A stretch of DNA of 64,000 bases from Halogeometricum pallidum JCM 14848 (GCF_000337095.1 NZ_AOIV01000004.1:129255-193254), one strand, 5' to 3'. Positions 33,908 to 43,015 are shown, numbered from the stretch's first letter. Notes: generated by a model not told the origin, from the letters alone. Made by a program: numbers and translations.

Positions 33908-34645
33908 TCAGTCCCGCCGGAGGTGTGCCGCCGCCCCGCCCAGGAGGCCCGCCACGCCCGCGGCGACGCCGAATCCGGGCGATTCGGCGCTCGTCCCGGT
34001 CTGGGACCCCGTCTCGCTTCCGACTTGGGTCTCGGAGAGAGACCCTTCGCTCGGTTCGCCGACGGCCTCGTCCTCCGAGAGGGAGCCCTCGACGTTCGTC
34101 TGCGCGGAGTTGTCTATCTGGAGACCCTCCTCCTCGGGGTCGACCCGCCTCAGCGTCAGGGCGATGTGTTCCTGGCACCGCGTCGCATCGAATATCTGCC
34201 ACGTCGACCCCACCTCGAACGAGTCGCCCGACCCCGGGGTGTAGAAGTTCGTCCCCTTGATGACCTCCGTGGTCTGGTCGAGTTTTTCGAGGATGGACAC
34301 CTCGTAGGTGGCCGTCCGGTCGGCGCTCCACTCGGCGGCGCCGCAGTTCGAGACGGCGCCCTCCGGGGGTTCCTCGTCCGTCGGGTCGCTGATCAGGAGG
34401 TACTGGCTCCGATAGGACTCCTGCTCGCCGCTGAACTCCTCGTAGGCGGGAATCAGCCCGCGCCGCCCGTCGGTCGCCGAGTCGGTTCCGGTCCCCGTCG
34501 ACGTTCCGGTTCCGGTCTCGGTTTCGGTCGATTGTCCGACCGCAGTTCCGACGCCTGCGGCGAGACCCGTCGTCGCGCCGACACCGGCGAGGAACGTCCG
34601 ACGGGAGACGGATTCAACACTTCGAGTGATTGGTTTATCTGTCAC
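33908..34645 (-). CDS. Tat-exported surface protein with PGF-CTERM-like anchor
   Basis: 245 residues. The N-terminus has a twin-arginine signal (VSRRTFLAGVGATTGLAAGVG) without a lipobox, followed by a Thr/Glu/Gly repeat (TETETGTGTSTGTGTDS), a likely O-glycosylated linker. The middle (ISDPTDEEPPEGAVSNCGAAEW, GDSFEVGSTWQIFDATRCQEHIALTLRRV) is a small domain I do not recognise with two cysteines. A second Ser/Thr-rich linker leads to SPGFGVAAGVAGLLGGAAAHLRRD, the PGF-CTERM pattern cut by archaeosortase A. The GTG start lies 27 bases after GCGTAATTCC. Confidence 0.78.
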   Translation of the reverse strand: MTDKPITRSVESVSRRTFLAGVGATTGLAAGVGTAVGQSTETETGTGTSTGTGTDSATDGRRGLIPAYEEFSGEQESYRSQYLLISDPTDEEPPEGAVSNCGAAEWSADRTATYEVSILEKLDQTTEVIKGTNFYTPGSGDSFEVGSTWQIFDATRCQEHIALTLRRVDPEEEGLQIDNSAQTNVEGSLSEDEAVGEPSEGSLSETQVGSETGSQTGTSAESPGFGVAAGVAGLLGGAAAHLRRD

Positions 34646-34668
34646 AAAGTTCGTATCGAACGGCGACG

Positions 34669-34727
34669 GAATTACGCTTTGTGGCGGCGGGCCCCGGTTC
34701 GGACGATTCTACAACCCTTATGCCCGG
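34669..34727. promoter_or_regulatory. divergent promoters of surface protein and grpE
   Basis: In the 101-base gap, GCGTAATTCC on the minus strand (34669-34678 region) and CCCTTATGCCC on the plus strand (about 34718-34727) each lie about 27 bases from their start codons, giving back-to-back leaderless promoters. Confidence 0.5.
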
Positions 34728-34746
34728 CGAGGTACTTCCCCGAATC

Positions 34747-35430
34747 ATGACCGAAGACGCGTCCGACCCGACGGACGGCGACCCCGCCGACGCGGAGAGA
34801 GAGCAGTCGGCCACCGACGCCTCCGCGACGGGGGCCGAAGCGACGGACTCCGAGGCGGAGGCGGCGTCGAACGCGAGCGCCAACGGGCAGACTGGGGACC
34901 CGCTCGTCGCCCGGGCCGCCGAGTACGACGAGGAACTCGCGGAGGACGTGGCCGCCCTCCGCGGACGCGCCGACGAACTCGAGGCCGAACTCGCCGAGGC
35001 CGACGAGGAGAACGAGGAGTTGGAGAACCGCCTCAAGCGGACGCAGGCGGACTTCCAGAACTACAAGAAGCGCGCGAAGAAGCGACAGGACCAGATCCGA
35101 GCGACGGCGACCGAGGACTTCGTCGAACGCGTCGTCACCGTTCGCGACAACCTCGTGCGCGCTCTCGACCAGGACGAGGAGGCCGACATCCGGCCGGGCA
35201 TCGAGTCCACCCTCGAGGAGTTCGACCGCATCCTCGCCTCCGAGGACGTGGGAACCATCGACCCCGACCCCGGCGAGGCGGTGGACCCGACGCGCCACGA
35301 GGTGATGATGCGCGTCGACAGCGACCAACCCGAGGGCACCGTCGCCGACGTCTACCAGGCCGGCTACGAGATGGGCGAGAAGGTCATCCGCGCCGCGCAG
35401 GTAACCGTCAGTACCGGCGACGGGCAGTAA
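34747..35430 (+). CDS. grpE: GrpE nucleotide exchange factor
   Basis: A 227-residue co-chaperone that releases ADP from DnaK. About 55 acidic N-terminal residues are followed by the dimerising coiled coil (RADELEAELAEADEENEELENRLKRTQADFQNYKKRAKKRQDQI) and the compact beta domain (PTRHEVMMRVDSDQPEGTVADVYQAGYEMGEKVIRAAQVTVS). The ATG at 34747 is used because TATA-like CTTATG lies 27 bases before it. It opens the grpE - hydrolase - dnaK - dnaJ cluster, each gene with its own promoter. Confidence 0.95.
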   Translation: MTEDASDPTDGDPADAEREQSATDASATGAEATDSEAEAASNASANGQTGDPLVARAAEYDEELAEDVAALRGRADELEAELAEADEENEELENRLKRTQADFQNYKKRAKKRQDQIRATATEDFVERVVTVRDNLVRALDQDEEADIRPGIESTLEEFDRILASEDVGTIDPDPGEAVDPTRHEVMMRVDSDQPEGTVADVYQAGYEMGEKVIRAAQVTVSTGDGQ

Positions 35431-35492
35431 GCGGTCCGCCGACGGACGACCGGTTCGCGTACGCTTTTGTCGGACCCGCGCCACGTCCACCC

Positions 35493-36266
35493 GTGCGACT
35501 CCCGTTCCGCAACCGCTTCCGCGAGACGCCCCGAATTCGCTTCTCCGTTCACGGCGACGGGCGAACGGCGTCCGAGGGGAGCGACGGCCCCGACGACCTG
35601 CTGTTCGTTCTCGGATGGGGAAACGAACCCGGGCACCACCCCGTCTCATGGCTCCTCGACCGACTCGCCGACGAGTACCGCGTCCACGCCGTCACTCTCC
35701 CGACGAACGGGTGGGACTTCGAGGACCAGTATCTCGACCCCGTGCGGGCGTACTACGAGGACCGCGAGTTCGACGCGGTGTTGAGCCACAGCACCGGGGG
35801 ACTCGTGGCCGCCCACCTCGCCGCCGTCGTCGACGTCCCGCCGCAGGTCTTCTTGAGTCCGTGGTGGGGGATGGCGCCGGGCGGAGGGTTCGAGTCCGCC
35901 GTCCTCCCGTACTTTCTGCGCCTCCCGACGGCGCGGCGACTGTTCGAACCGGACCGCGACCGGACCGACATCGGGAATCTGAAGCCCGAAGCCGAGTTCG
36001 AGGCGGGACCCCGCGGAGTCTCGCCGGCGTTCCTCCGTACCGTCGTCGACGCGCAGGCGCGCCTGCCGCCGTTCGACCCCGCGGACGCGGTGTTCTGCAC
36101 GCTGTCGGACCGCATCGTCAGCGTCCGCGCCATCGGCGACCGGACGCCCGCGGCGAACCTCCGACCGTACGACGGCGGCCACGAGTTCTTTGCCTCGTCG
36201 GGCCGGGAAGCGGTGGTCGAAGACGTGCTGGCCGCCCTCGACGGGGGCGTCAACGCGATTCGCTGA
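35493..36266 (+). CDS. alpha/beta hydrolase
   Basis: 257 residues. The fold shows DLLFVLGWGNEPGHHPVSWLLDRLADEYRVHAVTLPTNGW, the nucleophile elbow LSHSTGGLVAAHLAA (Ser in SHSTGG), FLSPWWG, a late Asp in FCTLSDRIV and the catalytic His in YDGGHEFF. The substrate is unknown. The GTG start follows ACGCTTTTGTC by 27 bases. It sits between grpE and dnaK on the same strand, an unusual interruption. Confidence 0.85.
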   Translation: MRLPFRNRFRETPRIRFSVHGDGRTASEGSDGPDDLLFVLGWGNEPGHHPVSWLLDRLADEYRVHAVTLPTNGWDFEDQYLDPVRAYYEDREFDAVLSHSTGGLVAAHLAAVVDVPPQVFLSPWWGMAPGGGFESAVLPYFLRLPTARRLFEPDRDRTDIGNLKPEAEFEAGPRGVSPAFLRTVVDAQARLPPFDPADAVFCTLSDRIVSVRAIGDRTPAANLRPYDGGHEFFASSGREAVVEDVLAALDGGVNAIR

Positions 36267-36457
36267 GGGCGGTTGGTTTGGCGTCTCGCCCGACTTGGGG
36301 ATACGGTCGCGGGGATTGACTGCGGTTCGATAAAAAACCCGGCCACGCGGCGCGAGCCGAGGAGTCGAAACCGGGAGACGGCGGCGACCCGTCCGCAGAG
36401 CCGGTACGGTCCCATCTAGTAACCTTTAACCGATTTAGACCAGTAGTTGCCGTCAAG

Positions 36458-38392
36458 ATGGCGAGCAACAAGATTCTCGGTATCGACCTCGGTACCACGA
36501 ACAGCGCATTCGCGGTGATGGAGGGGGGCGACCCCGAGATCATCGTGAACGCCGAGGGAGACCGCACCACACCCTCCGTGGTCGCGTTCACCGAGGACGA
36601 TGAGCGACTCGTCGGAAAGCCCGCGAAGAACCAGGCGATTCAGAACCCCGACCACACCATCCGGTCGATCAAGCGCCACATGGGCGAAGACGGGTACACC
36701 GTCGACGTCGACGGCGAGGAGTACACGCCGGAGCAGCTTTCGGCGATGATCCTCCAGAAGATAAAGCGCGACGCCGAGGACTACCTCGGCGACGAGGTCG
36801 AGAAGGCCGTCATCACGGTCCCGGCGTACTTCAACGACCGCCAGCGCCAGGCGACGAAGGACGCCGGCGAAATCGCCGGCTTCGAGGTCGAGCGCATCAT
36901 CAACGAGCCGACCGCCGCGTCGATGGCGTACGGCCTCGACGACGACTCCGACCAGACGGTCATGGTGTACGACCTCGGGGGCGGGACGTTCGACGTGAGC
37001 GTGCTGGACCTCGGCGGGGGCGTCTACGAAGTCGTCGCCACGAACGGGGACAACGACCTCGGCGGCGACGATTGGGACCAGGCCATCATCGACTATCTGG
37101 CCGACGAGTTCCAGAACAACCACAACATCGACCTCCGCGAGGACCGACAGGCGCTCCAGCGGCTGAAGGACGCCGCCGAGGAGGCGAAAATCGAACTCTC
37201 CTCGCGCAAGGAGACGACCATCAATCTGCCGTTCATCACGGCGACGGACTCCGGTCCGGTCCACCTCGAAGAGAAACTCACGCGCGCGAAGTTCGAGTCG
37301 CTCACCGCCGACCTCATCGACCGCACCGTCGGCCCGACGGAGCAGGCGCTCGAAGACGCCGGCTACTCGAAGGACGACATCGACGAGGTTATTCTCGTCG
37401 GCGGGTCCACGCGGATGCCGCAGGTCCACGACAAAGTCGAGGAGATACTCGGTTCCGAACCGAAGAAGAACGTCAACCCCGACGAGGCCGTCGCTCTCGG
37501 CGCCGCGATTCAGGGCGGCGTGCTCGGCGGCGAGGTCGACGACATCGTCCTGCTCGACGTGACGCCGCTCAGCCTCGGCATCGAGGTGAAGGGCGGTCTG
37601 TTCGAGCGACTCATCGAGAAGAACACCACCATCCCCACCGAGGAGTCGAAGATATTCACCACGGCCGCGGCGAACCAGACGTCCGTGCAGGTGCGCGTCT
37701 TCCAGGGCGAACGCGAGATCGCCGAGGAGAACGACATGCTCGGCGAGTTCCAACTGAACGGCATCCCGCCGGCCCCCGCCGGCACGCCGCAGATAGAGGT
37801 CACGTTCAGCATCGACGAGAACGGCATCGTCACCGTCGAAGCCGAGGACAAGGGCTCCGGTAACGCCGAGTCCGTCACCATCGAGGGCGGCGCGGGTCTC
37901 TCCGACGAGCAGATCGAGCAGATGCAGGACGAGGCCGAGCAGCACGCCGAAGAGGACCAAGAGCGCCGCGAGCGCATCGAGGCCCGCAACGAGGCCGAGA
38001 GCGCCGTCCAGCGCGCCGAGACGCTCCTCGATGAGAACGAAGAGCAGGTCGACGACGACCTGCGCGCCGACATCGAGGCGGCCGTCGAGGACGTCGAGGA
38101 GACCCTCGAAGACGAGGACGCGACGAAGGAGGACCTCGAAACCGCGACCGAGGCGCTCTCGAAGGAACTGCAGGAGATCGGCAAGCAGATGTACGAAGGG
38201 CAGGCCCAACAGGCCCAGGCCGGCGGCGGCGCCGGACCCGGCGGCGCCGGACCGGGCGGTGCCGGCGGGATGGGTGGCATGGGCGGAATGGGCGGCGAAG
38301 GTGCCGGTCCCGACGGCGACGACGACGAGTACGTCGACGCCGACTTCGAGGACGTGGACGATTCGGACGACTCGGACGAAAACGCCAACTGA
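36458..38392 (+). CDS. dnaK: molecular chaperone DnaK (Hsp70)
   Basis: A 644-residue Hsp70. The ATPase domain begins with [19 protein letters not shown] and holds [38 protein letters not shown] and [14 protein letters not shown]. The substrate-binding domain has [13 protein letters not shown] and [25 protein letters not shown] sequence. The lid helices end near 585, followed by a Gly/Met/Pro repeat ([11 protein letters not shown]) and the acidic end [18 protein letters not shown]. The Gly/Met repeat is coded by the same 32 bases that occur in dnaJ. TATA-like ACCTTTAACC lies about 30 bases upstream. Confidence 0.98.
   Translation: MASNKILGIDLGTTNSAFAVMEGGDPEIIVNAEGDRTTPSVVAFTEDDERLVGKPAKNQAIQNPDHTIRSIKRHMGEDGYTVDVDGEEYTPEQLSAMILQKIKRDAEDYLGDEVEKAVITVPAYFNDRQRQATKDAGEIAGFEVERIINEPTAASMAYGLDDDSDQTVMVYDLGGGTFDVSVLDLGGGVYEVVATNGDNDLGGDDWDQAIIDYLADEFQNNHNIDLREDRQALQRLKDAAEEAKIELSSRKETTINLPFITATDSGPVHLEEKLTRAKFESLTADLIDRTVGPTEQALEDAGYSKDDIDEVILVGGSTRMPQVHDKVEEILGSEPKKNVNPDEAVALGAAIQGGVLGGEVDDIVLLDVTPLSLGIEVKGGLFERLIEKNTTIPTEESKIFTTAAANQTSVQVRVFQGEREIAEENDMLGEFQLNGIPPAPAGTPQIEVTFSIDENGIVTVEAEDKGSGNAESVTIEGGAGLSDEQIEQMQDEAEQHAEEDQERRERIEARNEAESAVQRAETLLDENEEQVDDDLRADIEAAVEDVEETLEDEDATKEDLETATEALSKELQEIGKQMYEGQAQQAQAGGGAGPGGAGPGGAGGMGGMGGMGGEGAGPDGDDDEYVDADFEDVDDSDDSDENAN
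38261..38292 (+). repeat. 32-base direct repeat, copy in dnaK
   Basis: A perfect 32-base copy of 38732-38763 in dnaJ, coding the Gly/Met-rich linker in both proteins. The copies are 471 bases apart in the same direction. Confidence 0.85.
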
Positions 38393-38473
38393 CTCCTCGA
38401 CCCTTCGAGTTCGAATTCTGTCGCCGCCGACCCGTTCTTTTGAAGTAGTTCAACCGAGTAACCCAGACAACGA

Positions 38474-39649
38474 ATGAGCGAGGACTTCTACGACGTGCTC
38501 GGCGTATCGCGCGACGCGTCCGAGGACGAGATCAAGAAGGCCTACCGCGAGAAGGCCACACAGTATCACCCCGACGTCTCCGACGAACCCGACGCCGAGG
38601 AGAAGTTCAAGAAGGTGAAGAAGGCTAAGGAGGTGCTGACCGACGAACAGACTCGCCGGCAGTACGACCAGATGGGCCACGACCGCTTCGAGCAGGCCGA
38701 GAAGCGCGGCGGAACCGGCGGCGGCGCGGGCGCCGGCGGGATGGGTGGCATGGGCGGAATGGGAGGGATGGGCGGCCAAGGTGGCCAGGGCAACCCCTTC
38801 GAGGACATCTTCAACCAGTTCTTCGGCGGCGGCGCGGGCGGACAGGGCGGCCAGAGCCGTAACCGTCCGCGGCAGGGACAGAACCTCCGCACGCGCGTCG
38901 ATCTGACCCTCGAAGAGGCCTACGAGGGGGTCGAAAAGCAGTTCACCGTCACGCGACCCGAGCGCTGTCCGGAGTGCGACGGCGCGGGCCACCCGCCGGA
39001 CGCCGACGTGAACACCTGCCCGGAGTGTAACGGGCAGGGCCAGACCACCACCGTCCGCGACACGCCCCTCGGTCGCGTCCAACAGACGCAGACCTGTCGC
39101 CGCTGCGGCGGCGAGGGCGAGACGTACAGCGAGGCCTGTTCGCGGTGTAACGGCGACGGCGTCGTCCGCGAGGAGGCGACGCTGACGGTCACCATCCCGG
39201 CCGGCATCCGCGACGGCCAGTCGCTCCGCATGGAACGGGAGGGGGCGCCCGGCGAGAACGGCGGGCCGAACGGCGACCTCCTCATCGAGGTGTCCATCGA
39301 AGAGCACGACGCCTTCGAACGCGACGGCGACGACCTGTATCACAACCTTGCCGTCTCCTTCCCGCAGGCCGTCTTCGGCGCGACGGTGGAGATTCCGACC
39401 GTCACGGGGACGACGGAGTTCGAGGTTCCGAAGGGGACGCAGAGCGGCGAGTCGTTCCGCGTCCGCGGCGAGGGAATGCCGCACCTCCGCGGTCGGGGCA
39501 GCGGCGACATCCACGTGCAGGTGCAGGTCGTGACGCCCGAGGACCTGAACAAAGAGCAGCGAGAGGCCCTCGAAGCGTTCGCGGAGGCCGGCGGCGAGGA
39601 GGTCGACGTGAAAGAGGGCTTCTTCGAGAAGATCAAGAACTCGCTGTAA
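38474..39649 (+). CDS. dnaJ: molecular chaperone DnaJ (Hsp40)
   Basis: A 391-residue type I J-protein. J domain 1-70 with HPD in QYHPDVSDE, Gly/Met-rich linker ([32 protein letters not shown]), then the zinc domain with four CxxCxGxG repeats (CPECDGAG, CPECNGQG, CRRCGGEG, CSRCNGDG). Two C-terminal peptide-binding domains follow (FPQAVFGATVEIPTVTG, GEGMPHLRGRGSGDIHVQVQVVTP). It delivers unfolded proteins to DnaK and triggers ATP hydrolysis. It begins 81 bases after dnaK; TCTTTTGAAG and an AT-rich stretch there suggest its own promoter. Confidence 0.98.
   Translation: MSEDFYDVLGVSRDASEDEIKKAYREKATQYHPDVSDEPDAEEKFKKVKKAKEVLTDEQTRRQYDQMGHDRFEQAEKRGGTGGGAGAGGMGGMGGMGGMGGQGGQGNPFEDIFNQFFGGGAGGQGGQSRNRPRQGQNLRTRVDLTLEEAYEGVEKQFTVTRPERCPECDGAGHPPDADVNTCPECNGQGQTTTVRDTPLGRVQQTQTCRRCGGEGETYSEACSRCNGDGVVREEATLTVTIPAGIRDGQSLRMEREGAPGENGGPNGDLLIEVSIEEHDAFERDGDDLYHNLAVSFPQAVFGATVEIPTVTGTTEFEVPKGTQSGESFRVRGEGMPHLRGRGSGDIHVQVQVVTPEDLNKEQREALEAFAEAGGEEVDVKEGFFEKIKNSL
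38732..38763 (+). repeat. 32-base direct repeat, copy in dnaJ
   Basis: The partner of 38261-38292. The Gly/Met repeat continues longer here than in dnaK, consistent with slippage or gene conversion between the two copies. Confidence 0.85.
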
Positions 39650-39652
39650 CCG

Positions 39653-39668
39653 GTCTTTTCTCCCCCCT
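39653..39668 (+). terminator. T-rich terminator after dnaJ
   Basis: GGTCTTTTCTCCCCCC follows the dnaJ stop by 3 bases: a pyrimidine run with four T, the usual archaeal oligo-T end signal, without an evident hairpin. Confidence 0.4.
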
Positions 39669-39771
39669 CCTCGCTCCTCTCGGTTTTCATCTCTCCGCCG
39701 ACGGAATCGATACCCGACCGCCTCTCCGGTGCCAGTAGTTGCATACGTCTGTCACCCGTAGCTATTGGCGG

Positions 39772-40092
39772 ATGTCGCACACCAAAGCCAACTACCGCGA
39801 CGGGGACGAGAAGGCTGACGGAATGTACTTCCTGCGCGAGGAACTCGCCGCCGAGAAACTCGGTCTCACCGTCGTCGAGGCGGATCCTGACTGGACCGGC
39901 ATGGAACACGACCACGCTGACGAGGACCACGAGGAGGTGTACTACCTCGTCGAGGGGGCGGCGACGCTCCACGTCGACGACGAATCGGTCGACCTCGAAC
40001 CCGGCGACGCCGTGCGCGTCTCGCCCGACGCGAGCCGAAAACTGGAGAACGGGTCCGAAGAGAGCAGACTCGTCGTCGCCGGCGCGCCGTAG
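39772..40092 (+). CDS. cupin domain protein
   Basis: A 106-residue single-domain cupin. Motif 1 is EHDHADEDHEEVYYLVEGAATLHVDDE and motif 2 is LEPGDAVRVSPDASRKLEN, with the metal-binding His and Glu residues in the first motif. The fold could bind a metal and a small ligand, but the reaction is not defined. The start at ATG 39772 drops an 11-residue basic extension and gives MSHTKANYRDGDE. It stands alone after dnaJ. Confidence 0.85.
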   Translation: MSHTKANYRDGDEKADGMYFLREELAAEKLGLTVVEADPDWTGMEHDHADEDHEEVYYLVEGAATLHVDDESVDLEPGDAVRVSPDASRKLENGSEESRLVVAGAP

Positions 40093-40207
40093 ACGGCGAC
40101 GCCGCGGGGTCGTTTGGGTTCCCTCCGACGACCGCGCGCCGTTTCGGTCCCGCAGTTCTTCGAAGCCGACGGTTCCGGAACGTTATCTCGCCTCGCTTCT
40201 TCTACTC

Positions 40208-41323
40208 GTGGTGATGACTCTCGGCGACGGCGAGATACCCGTGACGATCGTCAGCGGGACGCTCGGCGCGGGTAAGACGACGCTCGTGAATCGCGTCTTA
40301 GAGGAGCAGACGGACCACGACGTCGCCGTCCTCGTCAACGACATGGGCGAGGTCAACGTCGACGCCCGACTGGTCGCGGGGTCCGACGACGGCGACGTGA
40401 TCGAGTTGACGAACGGGTGCGTCTGCTGTCGGCTCAGAGACGACCTGACGACCGAGGTGGTCCGCCTCGCCGAGGAGCGGACGTTCGACTGCCTGCTCGT
40501 CGAGGCCTCGGGTATCAGCGAACCCCTCCCCATCGCGCGGACGTTTCTGGAGGACGAGGCGGTCGCCGAGCGCTACCGCCTCGACACGATGGTGTCCGTC
40601 CTCGACGCCTACGGCTTCTGGAGGGAGTTCGACCCCGAGACGGAGCGTCCGCGCGAGGACGCCGACGCCGGCCGCGAACTCGCCGACGTGCTCGTGGACC
40701 AAGCGGAATTCTGCGACGTGCTCCTCCTGAACAAGTGCGACCTCGTCCCCGACGACGCCTTGGAGACCATCGAGGGCATCGTCCGGGAACTCCAACCCCG
40801 GGCCGACCTCCACCGGACGACCCGCGCCGACGTCGCCCCGGAGGCGGTGCTCGATACCGGCCTGTTCGACTTCGACGCCGTCAAGCGCTCCGCGGGGTGG
40901 AAGCAACGCCTCGCCGAGGCGCACGACGAGGAAGACCACGAGGACCACGACCACCACGAGGGGAACGACCACGGCGTCTCCTCGTTCTGCTATGAGTCCG
41001 AACGTCCGTTCCACCCCGAACGCTTCGAGGCCTGGATGGACGAGTGGCCCTCCGGCGTCTACCGCGCGAAGGGCTTTTTCCTCCTCTCGACGCGGCCGGA
41101 GACGGTGATGGGGCTGAACCGCGCCGGCCCGTCGGTGACGGCCGGCCCCATCGGACAGTGGCGCGACGACGACGACCCGGCGACGAGGCTCGTGTTCATC
41201 GGTACCGACATCGAGGAAGAGGCGATTCGAGCGCAGTTGGACGGCTGTCTCTGTACCGACGAGGAGATGGCGGACGCCGATGCGGACGGGAACGCCGTCA
41301 GCGACCCGTTCCCGCGGGCGTGA
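40208..41323 (+). CDS. CobW/COG0523 GTP-binding metallochaperone-like protein
   Basis: A 371-residue G3E GTPase. Walker A is GTLGAGKTTLVNRVL, then the metal-binding GCVCCRLRDDL (CxCC), LLVEASGISEPLPI, and the guanine motif NKCD. The C-terminal CobW domain is at about 265-355 (SFCYESERPFHPERFEAWM, LVFIGTDIEEEAIRAQLDGCL), preceded by a His/Asp/Glu-rich loop (HDEEDHEDHDHHEGNDH) that would hold zinc. The family supplies zinc or other metals to target enzymes. Three in-frame starts (GTG, GTG, ATG) lie together at 40208-40216. Confidence 0.9.
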   Translation: MVMTLGDGEIPVTIVSGTLGAGKTTLVNRVLEEQTDHDVAVLVNDMGEVNVDARLVAGSDDGDVIELTNGCVCCRLRDDLTTEVVRLAEERTFDCLLVEASGISEPLPIARTFLEDEAVAERYRLDTMVSVLDAYGFWREFDPETERPREDADAGRELADVLVDQAEFCDVLLLNKCDLVPDDALETIEGIVRELQPRADLHRTTRADVAPEAVLDTGLFDFDAVKRSAGWKQRLAEAHDEEDHEDHDHHEGNDHGVSSFCYESERPFHPERFEAWMDEWPSGVYRAKGFFLLSTRPETVMGLNRAGPSVTAGPIGQWRDDDDPATRLVFIGTDIEEEAIRAQLDGCLCTDEEMADADADGNAVSDPFPRA

Positions 41324-41471
41324 CCTGCTCTCTGAGTTCGTCCCACGACTCCTCGAAGCCGTAGTTGGACTCCCGCTCTCTCGCGGCCGCCTGCGCCTCC
41401 TGATACACGTCGTCGTACTCGAGCAGTCCGCTCCAGCCGTCGTCGTACATCAGCGTGCAGTAGATGCACAT
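41298..41471 (-). CDS. small CxxC protein
   Basis: 57 residues starting MCIYCTLMYDDGWSGLLEY and ending in REQVTPAGTGR. The N-terminal CIYC could bind zinc or another thiophilic metal. The rest is acidic and helical (YDDVYQEAQAAARERESNYGFEESWDELREQ). TATA-like CAATTATGTG is 31 bases before the ATG. The 3' end overlaps the last 26 bases of the converging GTPase gene. No function is known. Confidence 0.7.
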   Translation of the reverse strand: MCIYCTLMYDDGWSGLLEYDDVYQEAQAAARERESNYGFEESWDELREQVTPAGTGR

Positions 41472-41590
41472 CGTATCGTTTCGGACGCGCGGAACTCACA
41501 TAATTGTTGCTCGCACCGATCGCCGACGCTCACCGCCGAGGCTGACAATTCCACCCGAAGAGCTATCTCCGGTCGGAACTCCTCGAAGCC

Positions 41591-41746
41591 ATGAGCGAAC
41601 GGACGCGCCCGGGCCGCCGTACTTCCGTGACGGGCCACTGTGAGCACTGCCGGTGGGAGGCCCTCGCCGCCTCCTACCCCGAGATGGTCGAGATGTACCA
41701 CGACCACCTGCGCGAGGAGCACCCGACGGCGTGGATGCGGGCCTGA
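41591..41746 (+). CDS. C2H2-type small zinc-finger protein
   Basis: 51 residues with Cys17 and Cys20 (HCEHC) and then His37, His39 and His44 (MYHDHLREEHP), the spacing of a C2H2 finger with a long loop. A basic N-terminus precedes it. It is leaderless, 27 bases after GAGCTATCTCC. Small zinc-finger proteins of this size are common in haloarchaea and some affect biofilm or motility. This one cannot be assigned a role. Confidence 0.75.
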   Translation: MSERTRPGRRTSVTGHCEHCRWEALAASYPEMVEMYHDHLREEHPTAWMRA

Positions 41747-41857
41747 GATTCGGCGTTGACGCGTCGTGACTCGCCCCCCGGCGGTCGTCGGACCGGTGGC
41801 TCGCTCGATGGACCGTCGGCGAAAAAACGCGGTGTAAAACCGCAACCCCTCGAGAGG

Positions 41858-43015
41858 CTACGGTTCGAGGAGGACCTTCGTGACGCCCTCTTCGCGGTTG
41901 TCGAAGCGCTCGTACATCTCGGGCGCTTCGTCGATCCCCACGCGGTGGGAGACGTAGAAACTGGGGTCGGCCTTCCCCTCGATGATGAGGTCGCGAAGCT
42001 GACGGTTGTAGGACTTCACGTCGCACTGGCCGGTGCCGAGTTTCTGCCCCTTCTCGAAGAGTTTCCCGAAGTCGATGCCGAGTCGACCCTGTCCGGCCAT
42101 CGCGTCGGGCGCGCCCGGGTCGGAGGGGACGTAGAGGCCGACGATGCCGAGTTGGCCGGTCGGACGGACGGTGTGGATGAGGTTATTGAGCACGACCGCC
42201 GGGTTCTCGCGGGCGGGGTCGTACGCTGAGTCACCTTCCTTATCGGAGTCGATCGCCTGATAACCGACCGCGTCGACGCCCTTGTCGACGCCGCCGCCGT
42301 GCTGTTCTTTTATCTGCTCGACGGGGTCGGCCTCCTCGAAGTTGATCGGAACCGCGTCGCAGTGTTCCTCGGCGAGGTCGAGTCGGCTCTCGACGCGGTC
42401 GACGATGTATATCTCCGAGGCGCCCTGGATCTTCGCGCTGTAGGCTGCCATGGTGCCGACCGGACCGGCGCCGTAGATAGCGATGGACTCGCCGGGTTGG
42501 AGGTCGGCGAGTCGGGTGCCGTGCCACCCCGTCGGGAAGATGTCTGCGAGGAGCGCAAAGGAGTCCTCGTGTTCGTTGCCCTCGGGGAGTTTCAGCGCGT
42601 TGAAGTCGGCGTACGGTACTCTGAGCTTCTCGGCCTGCCCGCCCTTGTAGGGTCCCATGGCGACGTAGCCGTAGGCCCCGCCGGCAAATCCGGGGTTGAC
42701 GTTCGTACAGAACCCGGTCTTTCCGTTCTCGCAGTTCTCACAGAACCCGCAGGCCACGTTGAACGGGAGGACGACCCGGTCGCCCACCTCGAGGGAACTG
42801 ACGCCCTCGCCGACCTCCTCGATGACTCCCATGTTCTCGTGCCCGAAGACGATGCCGGGGTCGGCGTCGGTCCGTCCCTCGTACATGTGGAGGTCCGACC
42901 CGCAGATTGCCGTCGTCGTGATGTCGACGATGATGTCGTTCGGATGTTCTAGCTCCGGTTCGTCCACGTCTTCGACCGCCACCTCGTGTGGTCCTTGATA
43001 GACCACGGCTCGCAT
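41858..43015 (-). CDS. zinc-dependent dehydrogenase (glutathione-independent formaldehyde dehydrogenase-like)
   Basis: A 385-residue medium-chain dehydrogenase that oxidises an aldehyde or alcohol with NAD. It has catalytic zinc ligands in AICGSDLHMYEGR and IVFGHENMGVI, four structural-zinc cysteines in ACGFCENCENGKTGFC, and the cofactor fold SIAIYGAGPVGTMAAYSAKIQGASEIYIVDR. The long insert with NVNPGFAGGAYGYVAMGPYKGGQAE and the tail SHRVGIDEAPEMYERFDNREEGVTKV match glutathione-independent formaldehyde dehydrogenases. Formaldehyde is likely but not certain. The ATG at 43015 is preferred to a TTG two codons upstream. Its promoter region diverges from the next gene. Confidence 0.88.
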   Translation of the reverse strand: MRAVVYQGPHEVAVEDVDEPELEHPNDIIVDITTTAICGSDLHMYEGRTDADPGIVFGHENMGVIEEVGEGVSSLEVGDRVVLPFNVACGFCENCENGKTGFCTNVNPGFAGGAYGYVAMGPYKGGQAEKLRVPYADFNALKLPEGNEHEDSFALLADIFPTGWHGTRLADLQPGESIAIYGAGPVGTMAAYSAKIQGASEIYIVDRVESRLDLAEEHCDAVPINFEEADPVEQIKEQHGGGVDKGVDAVGYQAIDSDKEGDSAYDPARENPAVVLNNLIHTVRPTGQLGIVGLYVPSDPGAPDAMAGQGRLGIDFGKLFEKGQKLGTGQCDVKSYNRQLRDLIIEGKADPSFYVSHRVGIDEAPEMYERFDNREEGVTKVLLEP

